A DNA stretch of 64,000 nt from Polytrichum commune (Eukaryota > Streptophyta > Polytrichopsida > Polytrichales > Polytrichaceae): positions 25,358,001 through 25,422,000 of the forward strand of contig OX485806.1 of the NCBI GenBank assembly GCA_950295325.1, given 5' to 3'. A program made the position numbers and the translations under genes. The notes below the pieces were generated by a model. It saw only the letters and a list, made by a program, of their open reading frames with translations, did no database searches and had not been told where the DNA came from. Within the stretch, counting starts at the first letter, position 1. Every line of letters begins with the position of its first letter. Positions 12,401 through 25,659 of this stretch are shown in pieces.

Positions 12401-14372
12401 CTGTGATTGTCCAATGCTGCCCGCTGATGATGGACGGGTACCACTCCCTCCTGAAGTAGGACGAGCACCACTACCTCCTGAAGTTGGTCGTGGTAAATTT
12501 GCTGGACCACCCACACCTGCACCTGTGCCTGCCGAAGCTGTCCCTGATTTTGCTCCCCAAGCACCACTACTAACAGGTGGGGAAGATGCTGGTGGTGGGT
12601 TTCCCCAAGCACTGTTGCTGGTTGGTGGTGACCTTCCCACAGATCCCCAGCTCACACTTCCCCTGTGCGACAAGTCACAAAGATAAATTATCAAGACAGA
12701 GCCAACTGCTCTAAATAGTGGCAACAACCATAATGCATCAGTAGAGTATCCGCCCATCAGAACAGGTAAAAGGGCAGGACATTTATTTTATTTTATTTAA
12801 ATACATATATACATACTCAAGTTATTCAACTTCATGATACACCAACATGATGTATGATATTATTGTTTAAAATGAGATTGTTCTTTACACATACCCTACT
12901 GTCTTTTCCAAGGTACTGTTTACTGCATGTATATAGTATTACCCTCAACATACTATCCACATCTAACTCATGGAAGTCAAAAGTCCGGGTGCTTTCCCAC
13001 CACAAAAACCAAGAACTCCAACACTTGACCTCCATGCCTTGCAAGAGTCGAAGATCTAAATGCACAATGCACGTATGATTGCAGACATCTTCAATACAGA
13101 TGGACTGATGCAGATTTGTATTTCATTTATAGAGCTCCAAGATAGCATTTAGAAAAAACCAATATATTTACCTTGGTACAATCTCCACGTTAGGATCAAG
13201 TCCCCGATTCTCCAACCTGGAAGGGATTCCAATTGGTCGTAAGACTGTGCACCAAACAATACCAGCACTTCAATCTCAATAGAAGATACTTAACTGCCTT
13301 CAGCCTGGGCCATCCTAAAGCAGTGTGCCCTAACCTAGAGGAGACCATGAAAACTATCTGCAAGATCAGGAGACAGTTGTATATTCAGCACAATCGTAAA
13401 AATAATCATACCGTTGACTTGGTAAGTTGATAGGCTTAGGTACTGCAGGTATCTTGCCCAGCACTTGCATACCCCTTCGAGCCGAGCTCCCCCTGCAAAT
13501 CACAACAAAATGAACGGGACATCAGACTTGTCCTTTCCTAACTCTAGAACCTCAAAGTAGAATTGCTTGCCAGCATATAGCATACACAAGTAACTATGCA
13601 ATAAAAACATTGTTAAGCTCCCACTGTCCTACAGTCCTACTAAGATGCATTCACTTTTCTCCTTCTACAGCATCCACAAAACCCTGCAGCAGTTAAGTGC
13701 CTAAGAAACCCCAGCTGTTTCACAAATACCAGTAAACTCCGATAGGCCATGGTGGATTAAAAGAGTCCTCTCCAAGAAGGGCTGGAGAGGGGAAGGCAAA
13801 GGCAGGTTCACAAACCATAGAATCTCCAGTGTCCCAATAGAAATGGGAGAATAGAACGATCCAATAGTTCTTTACTATCGAGAGGCTGTACAATCTCGAA
13901 TCCAACACTAAATGTACAATTGAAAGTGCTTTTGAGAGTCACCCTCGCTGCTTATGCAAAAAGACGACACTTGGTGGCAGAACATTACTAAAGTCGAGGC
14001 ATCTAAACTATCTGTACATACTGCCACGTTTGCTTCTATACTTTTATGCCCACTGGCCACATCACAATTGTGTGCGCCAAATCCAGAAATCGAGATGGAG
14101 GTTATTTCAAAATCTTCTATTTGCAGAACATCCAGGGTACACATGGCGCCTATTGGATATAGCTTGGCCTTCTGTCTCTCCTTTCAAGAGTTACTTGCCG
14201 TGCCACAAGACAATGAATAAACAAGCCTCTTCAATTTCTGATTGTCCTTGTGAACCGATAATTCCAATCCAGGAATCAGACACAGAGAGAAGAGGGAGCG
14301 TGAGAGAGGGAGGGAGGAAGGGGAATGTGGGAAAGGCGTCGCAAAAACACACCTCCTCTCGCCCGTCAACAT
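6416..14372 (-). CDS. MOS1: MODIFIER OF SNC1 (MOS1)-like BAT2-domain protein, 8 coding exons
   Basis: I place coding exons at 14372-14353, 13492-13412, 13216-13172, 12662-12176, 11890-11794, 11485-11396, 11212-9285 and 9091-6416. All have GT-AG borders and matching phases, giving 5,424 nt, or about 1,807 aa plus TAG. The start ATG opens MLTGERR and leads into a stretch closely matching the N-terminus of Arabidopsis MOS1: GKIPAVPKPINLPSQR, then NRGLDPNVEIVPRG and SWGS. This is the BAT2 N-terminal region, about residues 1-250, which also contains RPRSADTSRS and DFPTLGSEKN. Residues about 275-480 are Gly/Pro/Tyr-rich. A charged helix (QRARQLQKEEEERI ... KLEELDRR) lies at about 925-965, followed by the conserved VWAPV and ERYSPKPV motifs and an RGG-like C-terminus. 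The protein is longer than Arabidopsis MOS1 (about 1,400 aa). MOS1 acts in the nucleus on NLR immune-receptor and cell-cycle gene expression. Less certain are exon 6, which could begin upstream at about 11,522 in the same phase, and the last acceptor, where 9081 also looks good but breaks the frame. Confidence 0.9.
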
Positions 14373-15975
14373 GGTTCAAGCTCGTCTTGCCTGCAGCAAG
14401 AAGTGGAATACCAACTCCTGCTCTAGTTCCTGGAATATATTCTGCAGCAACAACATACGTCAGCTATTGCAACGAGATTGATTAGTTATATCCCCGACTA
14501 TCATCCGATGCCTTGCATAAACAGATTATGCTCTGAAAGGCTAGATAAGATGCACCCCACACAATTGTTCACAAGAGAACTGATGCAAGATTCATCACCC
14601 AGACTAGAGTTAGAGTACGGCCTCACCCTCGTGCAATTTTATAAAAACTTCATTGAGCCATTACCTTCATCGGTAATATTAGCAAAGCTGCCCCTACTCC
14701 CCATTGACATCATCATCAAATCCACAGAGCAGGTACAAATCCGCATAAACAAATTATATTGACTCAACTCATACCATCGCAGCAAAGAGGTTTCCTCTCC
14801 ATTTCCACAGCGATGGACAACAAACGTCCTAACTTTCAAAACGCTCGGCTCAGGGCTGGTTACGTAAGCAACCGTACTGGACGTCAGAATCAGGCCTAAG
14901 TTCCAACAAACCTCATCATCCCATACAATTAAAACACAAATTCTTCAGTTGGAAAACCAACCAGTGAGCAACGATCATCCAAATCACCAGAGTTCCAAAA
15001 GGATGCCAAATTCGCGCTCAAAAATCTCTCTTAACATCAAATAAAAAGGGAAAAAGTCATTAAGATTTGGCGCCAACAATGGACTCTGTAGCACTCATAT
15101 ACCCAGACGATATGGGCTCCAGCACGATGAATACAATATCCTTAAATTACAAGAATAGGACTCATGTAACAATAATAACGAGAGTGGCCCCTCGATAATA
15201 CGGAACAGGCAGAGTGCCGACATAGGAACTACAATATACTATACTATACTACACTCCTGTCTTTCAAAATATGGCAAGCATAGTCGTGTCGCGCGATGAA
15301 TAGAACCGGGCCACACGTGAACCTATCCACGGCCAAACTCGCCAAATTTCAAAAACCACCGCGATCAACTTAACATACACACACACACAACATACGGCCG
15401 AAAAAGCTTCCGTTCCAACACAAGAGCCTACCGCCACACGCACGTCGCATCGCACCGCCACCAACCCCAACCCCAACGCTGAAACCCTAACATGCACAGA
15501 TAGACTCCACAGACCCTAAGGGAAGAAGGGAGGGGGGGTGGGGAGCCATACACACATACCTAACTGCATTAAAATGCCGTTCCTGAAGGTTGCTGGCTGC
15601 AGATCACGAGAGGCGCCCCCCTGCCGCGCCCTTTATGGTACACACACAGGTCGATGCGAGGGTTTGCCACCCTAGGCACCACAGGTCACGGCTGGAGATG
15701 AAAAAAGAAAGCGGGGGAGCGGGAGAAGATGGAGTGGCCGGTGGCCAAACTGTGAGAGAGCAGCGCTCCGGCTAGCTAGCTAACCAGCTAGGGAGAGGCG
15801 ATGGCGATGGAGGGAGGAGGGAGAAAGAGAGAGGGAGAGGGAGGGAGGAAAGAGGGAGAGAGAGAGAGAGAGAGAGATGGGGGGGGAGAGTAGAGAGAGA
15901 ACAGGCAGAAGGAAGGAGGAGAGACGAGAAACAACACTCGCAGGCCTTTGGCTCTCCGCCATTCGGCAACCGGTG
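14353..15975 (-). other. 5' leader of the MOS1 homologue, probably with a 5'-UTR intron
   Basis: The start-codon exon is preceded by a pyrimidine-rich acceptor ending CTGCAG at 14,391, so translation probably begins in the second exon. A good donor, GTTAG|GTATGTG on the minus strand, lies at about 15,560, implying a leader intron of about 1.2 kb. The inferred non-coding exon lies in the markedly GC- and CT-rich stretch at 15,570-15,975. It carries a (CT)n run (minus strand) at about 15,845-15,876. A telo-box-like AAACCCTAA lies at 15,482-15,490, within the inferred intron. The exact transcription start is not visible. Confidence 0.45.
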
Positions 15976-16110
15976 GTCGGCGGTGGTGATCGCTGCGAGA
16001 CGCAAGGGTTTCTCGATTGGGAGGGTGCGGGTGGCGACCGGTGGGCGGGAATCCCGACCGGGGGGCACGCTTGGACGTGAAGCAACCGAATACTAGCCGC
16101 TCCCTTCCCT
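15560..16110 (-). promoter_or_regulatory. GC-rich, GA/CT-repeat promoter-leader region of MOS1
   Basis: Base composition changes sharply here, from AT-rich flanks to a CpG- and GA-rich block at about 15,250-16,110, as expected at a housekeeping-type plant promoter. (GA)n at 15,845-15,876 and further GAGA/GGAGG runs are typical of GAGA-type plant core promoters. No clear TATA box is visible. A minus-strand frame at 16,068-15,772 (98 codons, rich in Ser-Leu from the CT repeat) would be an upstream ORF only if transcription starts beyond 16,068. Confidence 0.45.
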
Positions 16111-17210
16111 CTTCTCTCTCTCTCTACCTTTGCCTGCTTGCCCATGCTTCTTTGGGGCTCTCCCATAGGCCACAACGCTCTTTCCATGTCCCATGAACTT
16201 TGAGGGTCGATGTTTTTGCTTGCGTGAGGATGAGTGTCCGCATTCTTCTTAACAATAGTATTTTCCGTAATGCCATGTCTTTTCCTCAAGGAAATGTCTC
16301 TTCCTTTTATCAAGTTGTAATTGATTGTTGAGTTTCGGCATCCATTGGTTTTTAAAATAAGCAGTTGGTCACGAGAGTGCTCTACCCTAGTATTATTTTG
16401 CACATGTGGCCAGTTGTGGTTGGCTATCCGACCAAGATCAAATTTTGGCTCATTTTAGATTCCACTTTATATCATTGGTTACTTATAATTGGGTTCCATT
16501 TGAAGGAGCGAGTTACCAACACCATATGTGGTTGGTTCTACTCGGCTAATATCAAGTTTTGGCTCATTTTAGAGACCACTCCTAGGTCTTTTCCCACGTG
16601 GCATAGCCAATAGAAAAATCAATGTATGGGGGGGGGGGATTGTCTCACTGTATATATACACGTACTAAACAAACATGGAACTTAGAGGTTTGTGTTTGCA
16701 CACAAGTCCCCTTGGTCAAATTAGCATGTTGAGGATCTCTATATTTTTACCCTCCACGGTCCATATCATAACAAGAAAAACTTCCTTTATAACACTTGCC
16801 TAGCTTACACACATTTCAACCGATATTTTGCCAATTCAGACTTGATTCATTTGTAACTACACCTTCTATATCTAATATTGTGGCCCACTCTAATTTTTCA
16901 TATCACAATAATTTTGGTCAACGTATTTTTTTCTTGACCCACACCATGTTTGAGCCCATAATGTTATGTGTTCAAATCTAAGATTTAATTTTAAATTTTA
17001 AACAAAAATTTGAGTTCTTGTGATTGAAAACATATATTTTCATTACAATATCGATATGTTATCAATATTCTATCATTTTAAGAATAAATATTTAAAGTGT
17101 ATTAAACGCGTATTAAACCACAAGCCACCGTAATCTCAACCCACACACAAATTACAATGGGCCAAGGTATTTTCTATCCACGGCTCACATTAACACATGT
17201 AGATAGTGTA
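16110..17210. other. Intergenic DNA with a degenerate direct repeat and a G tract
   Basis: At about 16,410-16,590 the phrase 'ggttggyt...caagtttTGGCTCATTTTAGA..CCACT' occurs twice, about 120 bp apart, so it is a local tandem repeat. An 11-base G run lies at 16,628-16,638. There is no gene. Confidence 0.4.
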
Positions 17211-17214
17211 GTTG

Positions 17215-17705
17215 TCGGATATGGATCTCCTTTCAAAAACAAGGAAACGGTAGAACCGTGAGGCTCTGTCCTTTCTTATGAAAGACTACAACTGTAATTG
17301 TCCAGTTTGCTCATTCCAGTTCATAGTTGTTTTCTATATCTATAACCAAAACTTTCTTGATTGTGTGCATCATTTTCTCAAATGCAGGTCAACGATTGAA
17401 GCTACCAAAACTAAAATTCTGAGGTGACGTGGCCGCTTGAGAGGGCTGCATTTCGGGAAGAGGCTATAAGCCTCTTCTCGGTAACTATACTTAACTAGGA
17501 GTTTTTCAATACATTTTAGGAGAAACTATAATTAACTATATATATAACACTATAGTTAACATCCACATTAAATAAAATGGACCAAAAATAGCAAGAACAA
17601 GAAACGTCCAAGTGCGAACGCAAAGTGGTTAGAAAAATTGCTCTTGAAACAGAAAAGTCGATGCATAGTCTTTGTCCTATAGACAAAGCCAATAAGTGCA
17701 ACAAA
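17215..17705. repeat. Dispersed repeat, family B, copy 1
   Basis: Homologous to 55,640-56,110. The shared blocks are 'acggtagaa.cgtgaggctctgtcct', 'ccattaaataaamtggaccaaaaatagcaagaac', and 'gaaacagaraagtcratgcatagtctyt'. In both copies the middle carries 'actatagttaac' palindromes. There is no coding capacity, so this is a non-autonomous element of unknown class. Confidence 0.6.
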
Positions 17706-17719
17706 ACAACCTATTCGGT

Positions 17720-20700
17720 TTGTATTTGCACATAATTACAACCAGGTTAACCGTGCCCCCTCCTCTCTTCCTTTTACCCCTCTAGAATATTCTCCAAGGC
17801 CCCATGAATATTTGCTTCTATTCGACCTCAAAAAAAATCGCACTCCATGTGTTTCATGATATTGAGATGAAGGAACAAGCAATGGTGTTTAAGAGTTTGG
17901 AGTTCGTGGACTCCAACATTTTAATTTTATAGTTTAGAAATATAACCATTCACACATAAAATGAAAGGGGAATTGTTACATACAAGCGTACCTTAGCATC
18001 CATCCAAATTTAGGAATGTTTCATCCATAGGTTGTGTGATGAAATGATCATGATTGGATCGCCTATATGAAGCTCGAGTGTTTTTTTTCTTCTTAACCCC
18101 TAGCTTCCCATGCCCAATTTTCCTCACATCTGCTCGAAAATGTGACCTCAATTTCAGCGACCGGAGTTGAAGATCTAAAGTCTTTTTGACAAAACCAACT
18201 ATATAAATGTCTGTAGACTAAAGTGACTACTCAGAGGCCGTCATTTAACCGTCAAAGTTGTGTTACATAAGATATTATAATATAAATGTTGACATTGGTC
18301 TTGAGGGGCAACAATTTAGAAATGAAATTAGGGTTGGCTTTTTTTAATCATCAAACCTCCACTCAAATCATCTCCAAATGATAAAATGTCACCCTCGTTC
18401 AAAAGAGGGGCAATATGCCTACTCAAATAAGCTCACAAATCTTGAAACCAATATTTTATGATTTTTTGGGAAGCCTTGCAATTTGAGGCATCGATGCCCC
18501 AAATGCACACCTTCCACATGTATTTACACCCACTAACACATGTCCAACTAAAATTTTTGAAGGTGGATGTTTATCGTATGTTTCATTTGAGTGTCATGCA
18601 GAACTTTAAATCAACTGGGAATCATTTGCACATAGGGATCAGACAATTAAAATGTTTAGGATATGCTACCCATAAACCGCATATGTGATAAATGTCAAGC
18701 ATGCATTTGTGGACTGGTTCCATTGTAAACTAGTTGAGAGGATACTCCCATATTGAATTAATCCAAAGATAGCTAACTTTGTTGAATCGTAATTATCCAC
18801 TTCACGACATAACAAACATGAACAAGAACAAGAAGAGTGATCCATAAGCCATCCGAACTGGTGTCAAAGGAGTCAGGGCAAACTACTCGCAGCTAGGTTA
18901 TGGTCACATAGGACATTAGGAATAAACATGCAGAAGTGAAGTGAACAATGGAGTTTAATTTGTTGCCCATGTTGTTGTGGTTGTTATCGTTGTTATTTTG
19001 CAATGTGATATTCACTATATGCACATGCAAACCTCGTGATGATTTCACTCTTGGTAAAGGGTCAACATTGCACTCTTTAAGAACAATCATATGAAATCTA
19101 TGTATTGTTTATAAGGAGAAACATGAATGCGTACGCTTATGAAAAAATAAAGGGTCGATTTTTGGTAAGTTATTCTTTAGCCATAAACAATAACTATGGG
19201 ACAAGGGCATAACTTCTCAAAGAAGGGCCCACATTAGCGAGCCTAACTTAACACCACCGTTCTCCCTCTTTAGTATGACATGTTTGAGAAACACACAAAA
19301 AGTCGTACTATTGAGGTGTCGTCTTCTCATTAATGTGACAAATGGCATAAAGTTGTCGTCCTACCAAGGGAATATAAAAAAACACAAGTAATATGAGCTT
19401 AAATATATATACAACGAGTTTAAGCAATATAGATGGTATGAAATAATAACTTATAACTCCAAACAAATACAAATATTTTCAAGAACTCTTAAAATAAGAG
19501 TCTAAAGATCTTTGGTGTTGCCTATACAAGTTAGCAACTGTCAATTTAATCTAAATTCCCTACTAACTTTTGAAAACTAATAATTTCATTAACACCAAAT
19601 ACAAAGAGTTCTCTAATAGGAAACTAGACAACAATGGTGCATGACATTTAGCATCGCTAAGCTTTCTTGTAGGTGGAGCAACATCATCCACATCTACCAT
19701 AACATGGTTAGGCGTTAGACCAGTCTAACCCTAAACATGTCCATTCTACACTAGTAACCCTAATTCTCATTAAGTTCCCAATGATAAGCGAAGTTCCCAA
19801 GTTGTTCTCAAGTGAAATTGGATGTATTTTAGATGTACATAACATAGATGAAAGGAATTTTAGCATTAACCACCTCTTTAATATGACAAAATGGAGATTC
19901 TGAATGTCGCATTATCGAATGTCGCAGTCATATAAAAGAGGGAGTTCTGAACTGAAAACTTTGGTCTCACAAAAATGTGTCGTAAAATCGAGGGTGTTGT
20001 ATAAACGAGTGTTGTATTAACGAGGTTAGATTGTATAAGGAATCGGCCTCTTTCGGATGATATTTACTTATGAGTTCTTTGCTATTCTCTTCCTTTCTTT
20101 GCATGGCCCCGGCATTTACAAGGGACATGTGTTTTTGTAAGATATTGAAGGACAAAGGCGGTGCTTTTAAAGTCAACCACATACATTTTCATATCATGTT
20201 TTTCAAGTTGTCAAGGTCAATATCGAGTAGTTTCAAATCACGAAGCAATTTGGGACACAACAAATGAAGGCATGTCATGGTAAAAGAATGTGCAAGTTGC
20301 AAGTCCAAAATGCAAAGAATTGGCTCTTGTGGACATAAAGCGATACACATAATTGTGTCATTAATGGCAAATTAATATGTCGAGACCTAAAAGGCAAGGA
20401 GGCTATGAAGTTGGAGTTTGTTTTAGCTACACACACAACGAGTACACAAGTAGTGGTTCGTATAGGTAATCCACCTTCTTGAAGTAGAAGGTAGATACTT
20501 AAAGTGGCTACATTTTCAACATTTGTCACTAATCGCCGTCCATAACATTACTAAGCAACTACATGATTTGTTTATTTCAAAGAAAGAGGTTGCAATCGAG
20601 AAAACTTTTATAATTTATAGTTGTTTGTTGAAAGGTTCATAATTCACATCACGAGTGCTCCCCATAAACATGGAATCCCACAATTATAAGAGGATTATGC

Positions 20701-21690
20701 TCATGTGATACATGGTCCCAAGGAACGAGCATATAATTCAGCCAAAGACTTGTGTAATGTTATATATTAACAAGGGGACGGGTATACGGTCCTTAAGTCA
20801 TGGGCCTCGAACACAATAGACGTGGAGGGAGTTGAATACGGCCCCCGACATTACACATATCTAGTAAATTGGCGGAGGCAAAATTGGAACGTATAAATAG
20901 CAACACGTTGAGATAACATCCTAAGATCCCAATTAATGCCACAATAATTGCACCTTTCAGGTTCTTATTTAAAAAAATTAGGACATGTATGGTTCAAACC
21001 ACTACATTGCTTTAGGGTGTTAAGTGTCACATGCATAATTGTGTCACTTACCCTATCTTGAGGCGTATGTTAGGTTAGATTGAAGATTAATAACTTCGCC
21101 GTAAGTGTGACCTCATGACACTTGGTGTTCAAGTGCGCTTACTAATATCTTGGCATGAGCATGTTCAATAGTGCTATGAGGTGCATGCCTATGTTACACA
21201 ATGGTTTACAAGTTGACTAAAGTGTACACAAATGACACTTGCCATTAGTATGCTAAAGAATATACTCTTCTTGAGTCTTGAAACGTAAACACACGACACT
21301 TGCCATTAGTACGCTCAAAATCATCTTCCCATTGCATACTAAAACACATGACTATCATCTAAAGTATCCCAATGTGCTAGTCTAAATGTCATAATGTAGA
21401 TAGTTTTTCACTCAAAGAAGTATATTATGTTGACGAATGGGATCATATTGGCAATTAGTGGGCATGACACTTTAAGACCTCTAGACATCTAGTTTAGGCC
21501 CTTTGCAAGTAATATACGTGACACTAAATACCATAAATGGTGTAGTACAAAGCAGATTGTCACATAAACTAAGCATACAAATTATAAGATATTTATAGGT
21601 GTAAGTTGAGCATAATATATATGTTATACACCACTATTTGGATAATTTATAAAATTTTAAAAGTGGATATTTTTTTAAAACGGTCTCATA
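17720..21690. other. Long non-genic AT-rich region
   Basis: No recognisable coding sequence. The region is built of degenerate, self-similar phrases such as 'tgtcacatgcataattgtgtcac' variants near 20,340 and 21,020, and 'cacttgccattagtaygct' near 21,240 and 21,300, consistent with old repeat debris. Confidence 0.4.
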
Positions 21691-21697
21691 TCTCTCC

Positions 21698-21702
<5 letters not shown>

Positions 21703-21749
<47 letters not shown>
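21703..21749. repeat. (CT)n microsatellite
   Basis: An almost uninterrupted CT dinucleotide run of about 47 bp. Confidence 0.95.
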
Positions 21750-21939
21750 ACACAATTTTGGGGTAAGTTTGATGCCACACATTTTTTGTACAATTTTTGA
21801 TGATAAAAATGAGTACGTAAAAAATGTGATGGCTCACACTAAACATGGGTGTGAAGAATCTTTCTTAAAATAACTATGATGTCTAAGGTAGACATGCCTA
21901 AGTCAGTTACCTATCGATCTTAATCGAACACCTATGTTT

Positions 21940-22270
21940 TAGTGGTATGTGGTAAGGGGTGGCTCCAGGAATGGATGTGGGAAAGACACATGTTTACACA
22001 AGATTCGATGATGAACTCAATGTATGATAACCATTCTAAGTTCAACATTCAACATAATTGAGGAGACCTGTATGACCAATCAATGAGCACAATAATCCTC
22101 ACTTTGATAATGAACGAGGTGTTCATACAAACTTTGTAAATCATAAGGAAAGCAACTACGCCCTTGATTTGGATTTGCCAACCACCTTGTAATAATTGCA
22201 TGTTTCATATCATAGAAGAAGTGAGCTAGACGAAAAGAGAAGAAAGCAACCATTTAAGACCCATCAAGTT
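21940..22270. repeat. Dispersed repeat, family C, copy 1
   Basis: About 330 bp, homologous to 33,760-34,105 and 52,120-52,440. Common blocks are 'tggtrtg.ggt..gg.gtg.ctccaagaatgga', 'cactttgataatg', 'gttcatacaa', 'ttgcatgtttcatat' and the ending 'ttyaagaccca'. Non-coding. Confidence 0.6.
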
Positions 22271-22469
22271 TATTGGGAATTTGAGACATTCTATGAAAAG
22301 AAATGTTGTACCTTGCCTATTACATGACGTAGACCCACAAGCAACCACGAACATGAAACCAACATTATGTCTCACAATCATACATTTGGGGACCCAAAAT
22401 GACCTAAAGCATGACGAGGCCCCACGAATGGCATTGCATAGCCACCACACCATCACACACGTGTCCTTT

Positions 22470-24260
22470 TAAAATTGCTAGCAATTTGTGTGGGTTACTA
22501 TGTATTTCAATGCTTATTAACCCAAACAAAAGCCAACTTTGAGAACTTTGAATTCCAAGATCTAAGATTTAGGGTTTCAGTATTAGAATTAATTAAACGA
22601 AAATGTTCTCATCAATGTCAATCGAGAAATTGATATCCATGAATAAAAAAGAATGAAATAAAATTTGTATGCATCTTAATGCATTGGGCTCAAGTACCCC
22701 TTTTCATGTAAGAAGTTGGCCTTGGGAGCTCAAGGGCCTTCTTACTTGTGGTGGCCCTTGTGGAATGTCATCCCACCACATAATGCAACGATACTAAACC
22801 GTTCATGGTATGTAGTGTCACGTGCACTATTTGTTGCGAAGTAAGTGATACTATTACGCATGTGAAACTAAGCATCATAAATGGTGTAGTTCATGGGATA
22901 GAATGTCCTTGCAAACCGCTTTGAATTCCTTTAAACACTTGTGGCTCTACACTAAGTACCTTGTTTCCATGGCATTAAATTTAGCTTGTTGTGTTGATTG
23001 GAGTGGTCTCTGACTTGTCGTGTAACACCAAGTATCATGTGACACCCTATGCACGCTAATATTTGCACTTAGGTTGCATGTGCGAATAGGTTGCCTCTTA
23101 CCAATGCAAATCACCTTGGGTCAAAATCAACTCACATGCACTTATAATTTTGTTTACTCATCCATATAGCAAGCACGAGTAGAAAAAACAATGCATGTTG
23201 TTATTGTGGTAATAAATATAGTGAATTGTGTAGATTGTTCATAAATGAGCATGGGTCGACCTAATTGCACATATCAATGTAGTTGCCACATATGATCGCA
23301 AGACGATTGTGTGGGTTGATGATCAATAGTGTGGGCTACGCTCAATCACATGCTTAGTGTAGTATTATAGATAGATAGATAGATAGATTGTAAAGTTTTT
23401 GTTCTAAATGAAACAAAGGCGTTGGATTGCATAGGAGGCTCCACTTGTCATGTGTATATTATAGGCATTGGGGACACAATACCCCACAATTTTGGCATTC
23501 CTATAAAGACATCTTTGAAATCTTGTTGCTTAACCCCTAATTTCCCAAGGCTATGAAAGGGTTGTTTTGAGTGCATGCACTCCATTTGGTTGTGCAATTT
23601 TCATGGACAAGTTATGAGATGAAAATGAGCTTTATCCTTATAATCTTGAAACATGGGAGACGAGCTATTTTGAGGGGGGAAATGGGCATGAATAACACTT
23701 TGAATTGTTAGATTACAACAATTGAAGGAAGGGATGCGCAAGAGAATGCCATGTTTTTAATCCCCAAAGAAGACATTTGACTAATCAAAGTCATGCGGAA
23801 AATGAGTGGAATGCTTGTGTGATCCACCATATGGGGACAATTCAACACTTGAGCACCTCCACAAGTTCTCATGCCGAAATGTGCATACCACTATAGGCCA
23901 GCCCCGTGCATTTGGAGTGCCTAAATTGTCCCATATTTTCGACCACATACATGCAAAGAATCCCAATAAAATCACATAGTGTCCAAATGTTACAATAAAT
24001 GGTTAATATGAGCACAAAGGTCGTTTTTACATGAACATCAATAATTATTTCAATTTTACCACAATAAACATCACCAATGTTCATGTAAAATTTGCAATGG
24101 AGTGGCAATCATTGATTGGAGTCAACACCCTCACATGAGCTCCCAAGACAACAAAAACATGACTGCTTCCCCACTTTGACATTTTTTTCCCCACATTCTA
24201 ATCATCTACAAATTGCACGACTCATGTGTCTATGGATAGATGTATGTGTGTATTTATGTG
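22470..24260. other. Non-genic region with a (GATA)n tract
   Basis: No gene seen. A short (GATA)n microsatellite lies at about 23,368-23,390. The stretch 22,800-22,920 echoes 21,480-21,560 ('cataaatggtgtagt'), indicating older repeat copies. Confidence 0.4.
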
Positions 24261-24271
24261 TGTATTTACAA

Positions 24272-24437
24272 ATAACATTATTCATATCCATAAAAATGTT
24301 TTACAGGATTAACAATATTCCATGGAATATTCATCGATATTCCCCATGTTTAATCTGAATGTGGGGAACATTCAGGAGTGTCTTGTGGAATATTGTTAAT
24401 CCCACGTAACATTGTTATGGATTTGAATAATGTTATG
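24272..24437. mobile_element. Hairpin MITE, family D, copy 1
   Basis: Near-perfect long inverted repeat. The left arm, 'aacattattcatatccataa' followed by 'ggattaacaatattcca' and 'atattccccatgtt', is mirrored by 24,355-24,437. The short loop includes 'aatctgaatgtgggg'. A shorter relative with the same core is at 33,453-33,540. No coding capacity. Confidence 0.7.
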
Positions 24438-24439
24438 CA

Positions 24440-25655
24440 TGTACATGTGAAAACGTGTGAACAAAATTATGAGTATACATGTCCATATGTCTTGGGATCT
24501 TGGATCTCTTCCAACTTGTAATTGGAAACGAGGCCTATAAGAAGCAAGTCTAAAATGGACATTTTTCCCTTTGCACCCACCTCTCATAGGACATGAAACA
24601 CACAACAAGTATGATGAGATGTTGAGGCACTTGCACATCATGCCCAGAGACACTCTCCTCATACTTTTTAAACCTTGTATGAATATCCTATCCATTGCCA
24701 AGTGAAGTTTCTTTGAGGTTTTTTAAATGGTTTGAGGCCCCTCCCCCAAGTTATGTGGATTATTATGTCTAAAATGGTTAACCAATTTTTTAACATATAG
24801 TCCAATCTCCTTCAATGCATGTCTCTTTGTTATCAGTTCTCATATTCACAATTGACCATTGACCATTCAAATATAGATGTCCATTTTAAAATCACACTTT
24901 GAATCAAACACATCTACCTTAGTTGATCCTATTGATCATGTCTACACAATGAGTTAATAAATGACTAAAGCGTCTTTCCAAAAATGCTAAATCAAAGAAC
25001 TAAATCACCCTATCCACGGGCAACTTCGTATGGGAGATTTTGATAAGAGTATGCACCGTAGTTTCATACGACTTGGGAGACGAGAGTTGAACTTACAAGT
25101 TTTGGGAGTTTGGAGTAATATCTTGTGATTTTTTGAAGCGAAATATCACAACGACAATGTCAAGATGACCACTCTACATTTCCTATTGAGATATCTAGCA
25201 TACTTTAATTGGGTTTCTAGATGACCTAATTTGAGATATTGTAAAGAGATGGTGGCAACGATAGCAATAAATATCACATGTTCGAAACCCATAAATATCA
25301 CAAGCGGTTTTGAGTCCAAAATGGGTCATCTAAAAGCCCCCTCACAGAGTATCCATAAATACATAATGCAAAGTATTTGACACAATCAAATTGTACGACG
25401 TATGTAAGGAAGTTCAAGTCTAGATAAAGACTTCATTTTTTCTTGATTTGCAAGATCGCATGTATGAGTCAAAGTATGATTTGGATAACATTGGAGCATG
25501 TTTAGGGGAGGTATAAAAAATGTCATGTCACATATCCAAATTAAAGGCCATTGATGGATCCTCATGGGAAAATGAAAACTAAACAAACAATTTATCCAAT
25601 ACAAGATTGTTATATTCTATTTCACCTTGATGGAATTTAAAATTAAAATTGTAAA
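24440..25655. other. Non-genic AT-rich DNA
   Basis: I see no gene, structured repeat or RNA here. Confidence 0.4.
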
Positions 25656-25659
25656 GATA

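Noticed and set aside
15780-16403. 207-codon minus-strand frame as a protein gene
   Set aside because: Its C-terminal half is encoded by the CT repeat of the MOS1 leader and there is no family resemblance. At most it is a uORF or 5' UTR.
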